Assembly: GCA_045535505.1 (NCBI GenBank) | Contig: JAZSLU010000030.1 | Location: 1 to 20,952, forward strand | From: CAKSST01 sp045535505 | GTDB lineage: Bacteria > Bacillota > Clostridia > Oscillospirales > Acutalibacteraceae | Length of the DNA: 20,952 nt | Direction of reading: 5' to 3' | Part shown: positions 1-5,874 of the stretch, piece after piece | How the letters are laid out: each line of letters starts with the position of its first letter | Numbering within the stretch: position 1 is the first letter of the stretch | The notes under the pieces: generated by a model | The model's input: the letters and a program-made list of their open reading frames with translations, nothing else | Databases searched by the model: none | Told to the model about the DNA's origin: nothing | Translations under genes and position numbers: made by a program

Positions 1-632
1 ACCATCTGGTTGCAGAGAGTTGAAAGATGTTTAGCGGGAGCCGATGTGATTTTGCCTGCAACACCGCCGAGACCTTCCTGAATAAGCTGTTTGAGAGACC
101 AACCTGCACAGTAACCTGTGAGCATTGAAAGGTCGTGAATGTGAATATCGGCATTCTTGTGAGCAGAAGCAATTTCTTCATCGTATATTTCCGAAAGCCA
201 GTAGTTAGCAGTAACCGCACCCGAGTTGCTTAAAATAAGACCGCCGACAGAATAAGTAACGGTAGAGTTTTCTTTAACTCTCCAGTCGGTAACGTTAACG
301 TAGCTGTTAACAATTTCCTTATAGTCTAATATTGTGGAGTTGAGATTACGCAACTTTTCGTGTTGACGACGGTAAAGGATATATGCTTTTGCAACATCGG
401 CATAACCTGCCTGAAGCAAAACAAACTCAACGCTGTCCTGAATATCTTCAACAGCAATAAGATGATCCTTTATTTTCGGCTCAAAGTCAGCCGTAACTTT
501 AAGTGCAAGAAAATCTACTACGCTTTGTGCATAGTCTCTCTCGCAGGCTTCAAAAGCCAAAATTATTGCATCGCTGATTTTCTTTATATCAAAAGCAACA
601 ATTTTCTTATCTCTTTTAATAACCTGATACAT
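1..632 (-). CDS. nrdD: Anaerobic ribonucleoside-triphosphate reductase, N-terminal part (cut by window edge)
   Basis: This is the catalytic subunit of class III (oxygen-sensitive, glycyl-radical) ribonucleotide reductase, which makes deoxyribonucleotides anaerobically. About 210 residues are visible. They begin MYQVIKRDKKIVAFDIKKIS, a typical ATP-cone allosteric domain (roughly residues 1-95), and continue into the conserved start of the NrdD barrel (ENSTVTYSVGGLI, DADIHIHDL-like NADIHIHDL, GYCAGWSLKQLI). The active-site cysteines and the glycyl-radical site lie beyond position 1 and cannot be checked. The ATG at 632 is chosen because an AAGGG ribosome binding site lies 8 nt upstream and because the ATP-cone family starts this way. 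The gene has its own promoter with two NrdR-box-like sites. NrdG, its activase, is encoded just upstream on the same strand. Identification is from recognisable family motifs. Confidence 0.93.
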   Translation of the reverse strand, partial: MYQVIKRDKKIVAFDIKKISDAIILAFEACERDYAQSVVDFLALKVTADFEPKIKDHLIAVEDIQDSVEFVLLQAGYADVAKAYILYRRQHEKLRNLNSTILDYKEIVNSYVNVTDWRVKENSTVTYSVGGLILSNSGAVTANYWLSEIYDEEIASAHKNADIHIHDLSMLTGYCAGWSLKQLIQEGLGGVAGKITSAPAKHLSTLCNQM

Positions 633-669
633 ATAATCATCCCTTCTTCAATTTTTTTGGCGTACGCAA

Positions 670-698
670 ATAATACCATATATTGATTGTCTTGTCAA
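670..698 (-). promoter_or_regulatory. Promoter of nrdD
   Basis: Reading the minus strand, TTGACA (698-693) and TATTAT (675-670) are separated by exactly 17 nt. The expected transcript start is about 30 nt upstream of the nrdD ATG. The promoter is overlapped by the NrdR-box-like pair described separately. Confidence 0.85.
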
Positions 699-720
699 CA
701 CCAAAAACCATATATTGTGT
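673..720. promoter_or_regulatory. Pair of NrdR-box-like operators upstream of nrdD
   Basis: Two AT-rich near-palindromes match the published NrdR box (acaCwAtATaTwGtgt). The distal site at 705-720 matches 14 of 16 positions (AAACCATATATTGTGT). The proximal site at 673-688 matches 12 of 16 (core CCATATATTG identical). They are offset by exactly 32 bp, about three helical turns, which is the known arrangement for NrdR boxes in pairs. The proximal box covers the promoter spacer and touches the -10; the distal box lies just upstream of the -35. This suggests NrdR repression of nrdD when dATP is abundant. The nrdR gene itself is not in the window. Confidence 0.82.
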
Positions 721-743
721 AATTTTTTTAAAAAACACAATAT

Positions 744-1430
744 CTATACACCACGGATATGACAATTTTTAACATATTCAAGTGCGGCTGTGCGCATATC
801 TTCCATAACCGGCTTATCTAACCCCTGCAAACCGTCGCAAAGCAAATCGCCCGAGTCTTTAAAGGCTTGCAGATAATAATTGTCGGCTCCTGCAATAAAA
901 GCCGCCGCTTTACGTATTGAGTCAACCGTGTGATAGTCGGCAACAACAGTAGTGCGAAATTCATATTTAATGTCGCCAAGCAACAAAAAGTCTTTACTTT
1001 TTATGATATCTTTTATATCGAAATTATCTGTACCGCAGGTTTTTTTATAAAGTTCGGGTGAATTTTTAATGTCCATTGCAACATAGTCGCAAAGACCGCT
1101 TGATACAATATCAATAAGTGTGTCTGGGTATGTGCCGTTGGTATCAATCTTTACGGCGTAGCCCAAATTTTTAATTTCTTTTATAAAATCTTTTATACCG
1201 GGTTGAAGCAAGGGCTCACCGCCGGTTATGCAAACACCGTCAAGAAGACCTTTTCTTTTTTTAAGAAAATCAAATATATCATCGGGTAAAATAGTATCGG
1301 TGCGGTTTTCAACAAGTGAGGCATTATGGCAAAAAGGGCAACGCAAATTACAACCGCCCGTAAAAATTGTACAGGCAACCTTTGTGGGAAAATCTAAAGC
1401 AGTAAGTTTTGAAAAACCTTTTATAACCAT
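744..1430 (-). CDS. nrdG: Anaerobic ribonucleotide reductase activating protein (radical SAM)
   Basis: A 228-residue radical-SAM activase of the NrdG2 type. It uses a [4Fe-4S] cluster and S-adenosylmethionine to put the glycyl radical on NrdD. The cluster motif CxxxCxxC is seen as C27-NLR-C31-PF-C34, followed by the SAM-binding GGE segment (CITGGEPLLQ) and the later DTNGT and AMDIKN blocks typical of this family. The ATG at 1430 is preferred because a GGGTGG ribosome binding site lies 8 nt before it. An in-frame GTG at 1442 falls inside that site and has none of its own. The gene precedes nrdD with a 111-nt gap, and each has its own promoter. NrdR-like boxes are visible only before nrdD. Confidence 0.92.
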   Translation of the reverse strand: MVIKGFSKLTALDFPTKVACTIFTGGCNLRCPFCHNASLVENRTDTILPDDIFDFLKKRKGLLDGVCITGGEPLLQPGIKDFIKEIKNLGYAVKIDTNGTYPDTLIDIVSSGLCDYVAMDIKNSPELYKKTCGTDNFDIKDIIKSKDFLLLGDIKYEFRTTVVADYHTVDSIRKAAAFIAGADNYYLQAFKDSGDLLCDGLQGLDKPVMEDMRTAALEYVKNCHIRGV

Positions 1431-1462
1431 AATAATAACCACCCAAAATAAATACTAATATC

Positions 1463-1491
1463 ATTATACAAAATTGAATTGTCCCAGTCAA
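1463..1491 (-). promoter_or_regulatory. Promoter of nrdG
   Basis: On the minus strand TTGACT (1491-1486) and TATAAT (1468-1463) are spaced by 17 nt and lie about 35 nt before the nrdG start. No NrdR-box-like sequence is seen here. Confidence 0.8.
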
Positions 1492-1517
1492 CAAATACAA
1501 AATAAAAAATTCCCGCC

Positions 1518-1555
1518 AAACTAGCCAAGTGTTCTTAAGGGCACTTGGCTAGTTT
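1518..1555. repeat. 14-bp perfect hairpin in the nrdG upstream region
   Basis: AAACTAGCCAAGTG (1518-1531) is perfectly complementary to CACTTGGCTAGTTT (1542-1555) around a 10-nt loop containing CTTAAG. It could act as a terminator in the plus direction (followed by TTTATT). More likely it is one edge of the structured element that continues to about 1680, because a further TTGGCTA copy occurs at 1632-1638. Confidence 0.7.
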
Positions 1556-1680
1556 TATTCGCCTTACGGCTAGTTATATTGCTTCGCAGTTGTATTTGTC
1601 TTGCGACAAGTGATATTGCCTTCGGCAGTTTTTGGCTAATAAAATATCACTAAACCCGCAAGGTTTTAATATCACTTCTT
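1556..1680. repeat. Cluster of short hairpins (intergenic structured repeat element)
   Basis: Within about 70 bases four mini-hairpins follow each other: GCC-TTAC-GGC (1561-1570), TGC-TTC-GCA (1580-1588), TTGTC-TTGC-GACAA (1596-1609) and TGCC-TTC-GGCA (1617-1627). The linkers are similar, GT(T/G)ATATT or GTATTT. AAGTGATATT (1608-1617) is repeated inverted as AATATCACTT (1669-1678). No open reading frame fits. The layout resembles a dispersed intergenic repeat rather than a CRISPR array, since the units are not identical and there are no uniform spacers. Confidence 0.6.
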
Positions 1681-1801
1681 TTGAGATGGGTAAAAGGGTC
1701 TTAGGTTCTACTAACGAGAGGAACTGGATATACAAGTTCCCTGCTTGTTACGGTATGTGACAAAACTAAAAGGATGCGTAGAATTTCTACGCATCCTTTT
1801 T
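1681..1801. other. Non-coding stretch with a hairpin and strong bidirectional terminator
   Basis: This is the remainder of the roughly 420-base gap between nrdG and the first AEC gene. GGAACT/AGTTCC pairs around a 9-nt loop (1721-1741 region), flanked by TAAC/GTTA. The block ends in a 14-bp terminator stem, AAAAGGATGCGTAG (1768-1781) with CTACGCATCCTTTT (1787-1800), and T runs on both strands. It serves as the terminator of the AEC gene on the minus strand. On the plus strand the hairpin plus terminator could also be the 3' part of a small RNA, but no convincing promoter was seen. Confidence 0.5.
1766..1801. terminator. Bidirectional intrinsic terminator
   Basis: A 14-bp stem with a 5-nt loop (AATTT at 1782-1786) and T-rich tails on both strands. 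It lies about 50 nt downstream of the minus-strand AEC stop codon. Confidence 0.85.
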
Positions 1802-1853
1802 ACTGTCCTTAGCAACCCTACGCTTTTTGTCAAGAATTTTTCAAACAGAAATA

Positions 1854-2774
1854 TTAAAATTTAACAAATAACATAAACATAATGGGTATTGTAATAATAC
1901 CTAAAATATTTGAAATTAAAGCCATACTTGCGCCTGTGGTAGTGTCTTGTCCGCACGAAGCGGGGAAAACAACAGTGTTAAGCCCAAGCGGCATTGCTGT
2001 ACTGCCAAGTGTTACAATTATAATTTCCTTGTTTGCCCCGCAAAGCTTGAACAATATTACGATTATAGCGGGTAATATAATCAACCTTAAAAACGAGGCA
2101 ATGTAAACACGGTAATTTTTAAGCAGATTAAGTGGCTTGTATTGAGCAATTACAAAACCTGTAATAAGCATTGCGGTAGGTCCCATACACTTACCCAAAG
2201 AATCGGCTACGTCAACAACAAAGGTTGGCAACTTAATGCCTGTAAGACCTATAACAGCGCCTGCAAGCAAGGCGATACAAACGGGATTAACCAAAGCCTT
2301 GAAGGTTATTTTTTCATTGCCTGTCAGGGTGGAATATCCGATGGTATAAATGAAAACATTGAATGGTACGGCAAAAATGAGCATATCAGCCAGCATTTCG
2401 CTGCCAAAAACACATTCAATAAGAGTGTAGCCCATATAACCTAAATTTGCTATTGTAAAGGAATATGTGTAAACGTGTCTTTGGTAACGGTCTTTTGAAA
2501 AAGCCTTGGATAAAAAATGGGCTATAAAATAAGAAAAACTTACCGCAGCCAGACCAAATACAAGAAAAGGCCATTTGTAAGAAATGACGTCTGCGGTAAG
2601 ATTTGAAATTAACGTTTTAAAGCATAATGCAGGAAGCATTACCATTGATAAAAGGCGTGACAAAACCTTGTCAGTGTTTTTGGGAATAACATCTGCCTTA
2701 TAAAGTATGTAGCCTATTATAATGATTGCAAAAAGGGAAATCACCTGTGTTAAGGTGGATGTAAAGTAACCCAT
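1854..2774 (-). CDS. AEC-family permease (auxin efflux carrier type), copy 1
   Basis: A 306-residue integral membrane protein of the AEC (auxin efflux carrier/MleP-like) family, secondary transporters for small organic acids or related anions. It is hydrophobic throughout, with about ten predicted membrane segments. The family-typical C-terminal block is GSTAMPLGLNTVVFPASCGQDTTTGASMALISNILGIITIP. The ATG at 2774 is chosen over an in-frame GTG at 2783 because GGTGAT (2784-2779) lies 4 nt before the ATG and the GTG sits inside it. The neighbouring gene encodes a close paralogue of nearly the same length, aligning without large gaps. The gene has its own promoter and terminator. The substrate cannot be read from the sequence. 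Confidence 0.85.
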   Translation of the reverse strand: MGYFTSTLTQVISLFAIIIIGYILYKADVIPKNTDKVLSRLLSMVMLPALCFKTLISNLTADVISYKWPFLVFGLAAVSFSYFIAHFLSKAFSKDRYQRHVYTYSFTIANLGYMGYTLIECVFGSEMLADMLIFAVPFNVFIYTIGYSTLTGNEKITFKALVNPVCIALLAGAVIGLTGIKLPTFVVDVADSLGKCMGPTAMLITGFVIAQYKPLNLLKNYRVYIASFLRLIILPAIIVILFKLCGANKEIIIVTLGSTAMPLGLNTVVFPASCGQDTTTGASMALISNILGIITIPIMFMLFVKF

Positions 2775-2813
2775 TAAAATCACCTGATTCGCGCTAGGGT
2801 AATATATGTGTTT

Positions 2814-2842
2814 ATTGTAATTAAAAGATTTAATAAAGTCAA
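2814..2842 (-). promoter_or_regulatory. Promoter of AEC copy 1
   Basis: On the minus strand TTGACT (2842-2837) and TACAAT (2819-2814) are 17 nt apart. The promoter sits directly after the terminator of the upstream paralogue, so the two genes are separate transcription units. Confidence 0.78.
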
Positions 2843-2844
2843 TA

Positions 2845-2877
2845 GAAAAAAGCGGTATTTTTCAAAGAAAAACACGC
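2845..2877 (-). terminator. Intrinsic terminator of AEC copy 2
   Basis: Minus strand: GCG-TGTTTTTC, loop TTT, GAAAAATA-C-CGC (one bulged C, one G-U pair), followed by six T. It begins right after the copy 2 stop codon. Confidence 0.78.
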
Positions 2878-2879
2878 GG

Positions 2880-3797
2880 TTATTGCAAAAACAGCATAAA
2901 CATTATGGGAATTGTAATAACGCCCAAAACGTTGGATATTAAAGCCATACTTGCGCCCATGGTGGTGTCCTGTCCGCAAGAGGCGGGATAAACGACGGTA
3001 TTAAGACCAAGCGACATTGCGGTTGTACCCAACGCTATGATGATTATATCATTTTCAACATGTAGCAATCTCATAATTAAAACAATAATCGCAGGCATAA
3101 CAACCATTTTTATCAGGCATACCAGGTAAATGCGTTTTTTATTAATGAGCGATAAAATGTCGTATTTGGCAATTACCAATCCCGTAACCAACATGGCAAG
3201 AGGTCCCATACAACTGCTTAAAGAGCTCGCAACGTTTACAGCAAAGTTCGGCAGCTTTATGCCTGATAATCCAACTGCGGCACCGACTAATGTTCCGATA
3301 AAAACAGGGTTTATAAGATATTTGGCAGAAATTTTATTGTGTCCTGTCAAAACGGGATAGCCTATTACATATATAGCTATGCTGAAGGGAAGTGCAAAAA
3401 TAATCATATTTGCAAGCATTTCTTCGCCGAAAATGCCCCCTATAAGAGCGTAGCCCATATATCCGAAGTTTGAAATGGTCAGCGAGTAGGTATAAATTAT
3501 TTTTGAGTAGGTATCTTTTGCAAAAAAGCGTGAGAGCAAAATACCTATTATAAACGAAAAAACAAGGGTACCAAGCCCAAAAAGAATATATGGCAGTTTA
3601 GAAGAAATTACTTCTAAAGAGAGGTTTTTGCTAAAAGAATTAAAGCATAATGCGGGTGAAACCACCACAGCAAGTACGCGGGAGAGAGCCCTGTCTGCAT
3701 TTTCGGGAAGTGCTTTTATTTTAAAAAGAATGTAGCCTATAATAATTATTGCAAATAAAGCAAGGACCTGTGTTAGTACCGAGGTAAAATAATTCAT
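2880..3797 (-). CDS. AEC-family permease (auxin efflux carrier type), copy 2
   Basis: A 305-residue paralogue of the adjacent permease. Shared blocks include LTQV.(S/A)LFAIIIIGYIL at the N-terminus, F(T/S)I(A/S)N(L/F)GYMGY in the middle, CMGP.AML(I/V)TG, and SCGQDTT.GASMALISN near the C-terminus. About ten membrane segments are expected. The ATG at 3797 has GGTGAT 5 nt upstream, the same leader arrangement as copy 1. A TATAAT-containing promoter lies upstream and a terminator follows directly. The tandem arrangement points to gene duplication followed by divergence. Whether the two copies have different substrates or different expression cannot be told from the sequence. Confidence 0.85.
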   Translation of the reverse strand: MNYFTSVLTQVLALFAIIIIGYILFKIKALPENADRALSRVLAVVVSPALCFNSFSKNLSLEVISSKLPYILFGLGTLVFSFIIGILLSRFFAKDTYSKIIYTYSLTISNFGYMGYALIGGIFGEEMLANMIIFALPFSIAIYVIGYPVLTGHNKISAKYLINPVFIGTLVGAAVGLSGIKLPNFAVNVASSLSSCMGPLAMLVTGLVIAKYDILSLINKKRIYLVCLIKMVVMPAIIVLIMRLLHVENDIIIIALGTTAMSLGLNTVVYPASCGQDTTMGASMALISNVLGVITIPIMFMLFLQ

Positions 3798-3837
3798 TTA
3801 TAATCACCACGTTAAAAATGTAAATTGCTTGTTTTCA

Positions 3838-3867
3838 ATTATAAGCACAAAATTTACCAAAGTCCAT
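3838..3867 (-). promoter_or_regulatory. Probable promoter of AEC copy 2
   Basis: On the minus strand a consensus TATAAT (3843-3838) is preceded at 18 nt by TGGACT, a weaker -35. It lies about 40 nt before the start codon. Confidence 0.55.
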
Positions 3868-3901
3868 ACAATTATTTCCTTATTTATTTAAATTTTGAAA
3901 C

Positions 3902-3930
3902 AAAAAACCCGCAAATTAATGCGGGTTTTA
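3902..3930 (-). terminator. Intrinsic terminator of alaA
   Basis: AAAACCCGCA and TGCGGGTTTT form a 10-bp stem with a 6-nt loop. On the minus strand it is followed by T residues and lies just after the aminotransferase stop codon. Confidence 0.88.
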
Positions 3931-3936
3931 AAGAAT

Positions 3937-5151
3937 TTATTTTCTAATGCTGTCAAGATAGTCGCCCATATCGCGAACGGCTTTTGCAAGCATATCGGGT
4001 TGAGGCAACATAACAATGCGGAAATGGTCTGGTTCGGGGAAGTCGAAACCGCTGCCGGGGATAACAAGAATGTGTTTGTTTTCAAGCAAACCTTTAGCAA
4101 AAGCACGGTCGCTTTCAACATTAAACTTGCTAAGGTCAATCTTGGGGAACACATAGAAAGCAGCTTTTGTGGGTACAAAAGAAATGCCGTCAATTTTTGC
4201 AAGTTCTTCCATTGTTGCTTTTCTTTGCTCATAAAGGCGGCCGCCGGGTTGCATCTGAGCCATTGTGCTTTCGGGGTCGTTAAGTGCAGCCGGGATAACA
4301 GGTTGTGAAAGAGCATTGCTGCAAAGACGCATAGAAGAAAGTTTGGTTAAAGCGTTGCGAATAACATCGCTTTGTGGGCTTTTGCCGCTGATTGCCATCC
4401 AACCGATACGGAAACCGCAAACAAAGTGTGATTTTGAAAGACCGTTAAGTGTTACAACGCAAAGGTCGTCGCAAAGACTACCGGTTGAAACGTGAATTGC
4501 ACCATCATAAAGAAGACGGTCATAAATTTCATCAGAAATAATTACAAGACCATGCTCTCTTGCAACTTTGATGATTTCCTCGAGGAAATCTTTTGAATAT
4601 AAAGCGCCGGTGGGGTTGTTGGGGTTAATAATAACAATAGCCTTTGTGTTGTTGTTAATCTTGCTCTTAATGTCGGCAATGTCGGGGTTCCAGTCTGCTT
4701 TTTCATCGCAACGATACAAAACAGGTGTTGCGCCTGCAAGGTGTGCAGAGTTGGTCCACAATGAGTAGCCGGGTGAAGGCATCAAAATTTCATCGCCTGC
4801 TTCAAGCATACCTAAAAGAAGCATTTCGGCACATTCGCTAATGCCGTTGCCGATAAATATATCGTCAGGGGTAAGACCCATAATGCCCTTAGAGGTTTCA
4901 TAGTTACAAATTGCTTCACGTGCATCGGGCATACCTTTAAGGTCGCAGTAGCCTACGCCACGGTCGAGGTTAGCAACAAGAGCATCTTTAACGCTTTTTG
5001 GCATACCAAAACCGAAGGTGGCGGGGTTGCCGGTATTAAGCATAAGGACGTTTGTGCCTTCCGCTTTCATCTTAACGGCCTGTTGAAACAAAGGACCGCG
5101 GATGTCGGAATGGACTTTCTCCATACGCTGATTGCTGATTGATTTAAACAC
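3937..5151 (-). CDS. alaA: Alanine-synthesising aminotransferase (AlaA-like, PLP-dependent fold type I)
   Basis: A 404-residue class I/II aminotransferase, very likely glutamate-pyruvate transaminase. It aligns along its length with E. coli AlaA as I remember it: DIRGP near residue 16, LNTGNPA..GF, GYCDLKGMPDAR, IFIGNGISE, INPNNPTGA (175-183), SDEIYD (206-211), the PLP lysine K240 in GLSKSH, SMRLC.N, GGRLYEQR and DHFRIVMLP. A longer frame opens at a GTG at 5205, but the inferred transcript begins there. GTG at 5151 has GGTGAT 4 nt upstream and gives the same N-terminal length as AlaA. A GTG at 5160 is a less likely alternative. It is monocistronic, with its own promoter and terminator. The other possible substrate pairs of this family cannot be excluded. 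Confidence 0.88.
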   Translation of the reverse strand: MFKSISNQRMEKVHSDIRGPLFQQAVKMKAEGTNVLMLNTGNPATFGFGMPKSVKDALVANLDRGVGYCDLKGMPDAREAICNYETSKGIMGLTPDDIFIGNGISECAEMLLLGMLEAGDEILMPSPGYSLWTNSAHLAGATPVLYRCDEKADWNPDIADIKSKINNNTKAIVIINPNNPTGALYSKDFLEEIIKVAREHGLVIISDEIYDRLLYDGAIHVSTGSLCDDLCVVTLNGLSKSHFVCGFRIGWMAISGKSPQSDVIRNALTKLSSMRLCSNALSQPVIPAALNDPESTMAQMQPGGRLYEQRKATMEELAKIDGISFVPTKAAFYVFPKIDLSKFNVESDRAFAKGLLENKHILVIPGSGFDFPEPDHFRIVMLPQPDMLAKAVRDMGDYLDSIRK

Positions 5152-5176
5152 TTTAATCACCAAATTCCCTAAATTT

Positions 5177-5215
5177 ATACTGTTTTGCGGTTGCAAAACG
5201 CTCACATAACAGTAT
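5177..5215. promoter_or_regulatory. Nested inverted repeats over the alaA transcription start
   Basis: ATACTGTT (5177-5184) is inverted as AACAGTAT (5208-5215), the latter overlapping the -10 box. Inside them GTTTTGC (5182-5188) pairs with GCAAAAC (5193-5199) around GGTT. The inner hairpin would sit at the extreme 5' end of the mRNA, while the outer repeat could be an operator. Confidence 0.5.
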
Positions 5216-5239
5216 ATACGGAAAAATAATTTCTGTCAA
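5211..5239 (-). promoter_or_regulatory. Promoter of alaA
   Basis: Minus strand: TTGACA (5239-5234), 17 nt, TATACT (5216-5211). The predicted transcript start is near 5204, which makes the upstream GTG at 5205 unusable as a normal start. Confidence 0.85.
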
Positions 5240-5296
5240 TATAAACTTGCTAAAATATATTAGTATGTATATAAATACAAACGTATAAGAAAATAC

Positions 5297-5325
5297 TTGC
5301 ATTTGTGAAAACTTTGTGTTATACT
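5297..5325 (+). promoter_or_regulatory. Promoter of the rimP-nusA-infB operon
   Basis: TTGCAT (5297-5302), 17 nt, TATACT (5320-5325). It is arranged divergently to the alaA promoter, about 58 bp away. The transcript start is expected at 5331-5333. Confidence 0.8.
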
Positions 5326-5355
5326 ACGCTATGCAAAAGATGTTCATTTTAAGGA

Positions 5356-5391
5356 GAGTGGGTTGACGTCAACCCGCTCACTAATTTTTTT
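5356..5391 (+). promoter_or_regulatory. Terminator-like hairpin in the rimP leader (possible attenuator)
   Basis: A 24-nt near-perfect inverted repeat at 5356-5379 (arms GAGTGGGTTGAC and GTCAACCCGCTC, one G-U pair) is followed by ACTAA and seven T (5385-5391). Immediately afterwards come AGGAG (5392-5396) and the rimP ATG. It lies between promoter and first gene, so it is placed to attenuate the whole operon. The 5-nt gap between stem and T run makes it a less than ideal terminator. Confidence 0.6.
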
Positions 5392-5403
5392 AGGAGACTT
5401 TTT

Positions 5404-5856
5404 ATGGCAAAAAATATTGCTCAAACGGTAGAAAAACTGGCGATGCCCATTGCCGAGCAGATGGGGCTTGACATTTGGGATGTTGAGTTTGTAAAAGAGG
5501 GAACAGACTGGTTCTTGAGGGTTTATATCGATAAACCCGATGGCATTACAACCGACGATTGCGAACTTTTTTCACGCACATTTGACCCCATTCTTGATGA
5601 GGAAGACCCCATTGACAAAAGTTATTGCTTTGAGGTTTCGTCACCGGGAATAGAGCGCACCTTAACAAAAGATTGGCACTATGAACGCATGATGGGTGAA
5701 AATTTAAGATTGTCACTTTATAAGGCGATTGACGGCAAAAAGGAAATTATAGGCAAACTTAAATCTTACGGTGAGAATATTACCGTTGAGGTTGACGGTG
5801 CCGAAATTAATATAAGTAAAAAGAATTGCGCATCAGTAAGACTTTGCGCGTTTTAA
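5404..5856 (+). CDS. rimP: Ribosome maturation factor RimP
   Basis: A 150-residue protein needed for maturation of the 30S ribosomal subunit. It has the typical N-terminal alpha/beta domain (GLDIWDVEFVKEGTDWFLRVYID around residues 21-43, then DCELFSRTFDPILDEEDPI) and the hallmark EVSSPGIERTL near residues 79-89, followed by the small C-terminal SH3-like domain. Length is normal for the family. Start ATG has AGGAG 7 nt upstream. It is first in the operon and is followed by nusA after 18 nt. Confidence 0.95.
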   Translation: MAKNIAQTVEKLAMPIAEQMGLDIWDVEFVKEGTDWFLRVYIDKPDGITTDDCELFSRTFDPILDEEDPIDKSYCFEVSSPGIERTLTKDWHYERMMGENLRLSLYKAIDGKKEIIGKLKSYGENITVEVDGAEINISKKNCASVRLCAF

Positions 5857-5874
5857 CGGAGGTAGAAAGAAAAA

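Noticed and set aside
360..686. Plus-strand frame of 108 residues at the window start
   Set aside because: It runs opposite the conserved nrdD N-terminus and into its promoter and is not supported by any signal.
1556..1680. Array of short repeats as a CRISPR
   Set aside because: The units differ in sequence, there are no equal-length unique spacers and no cas genes; hairpin loops are the shared part.
3888..4316. Antisense and overlapping frames across the aminotransferase as genes
   Set aside because: They lie within a strongly conserved alaA frame, have no ribosome binding sites and no recognisable protein pattern.
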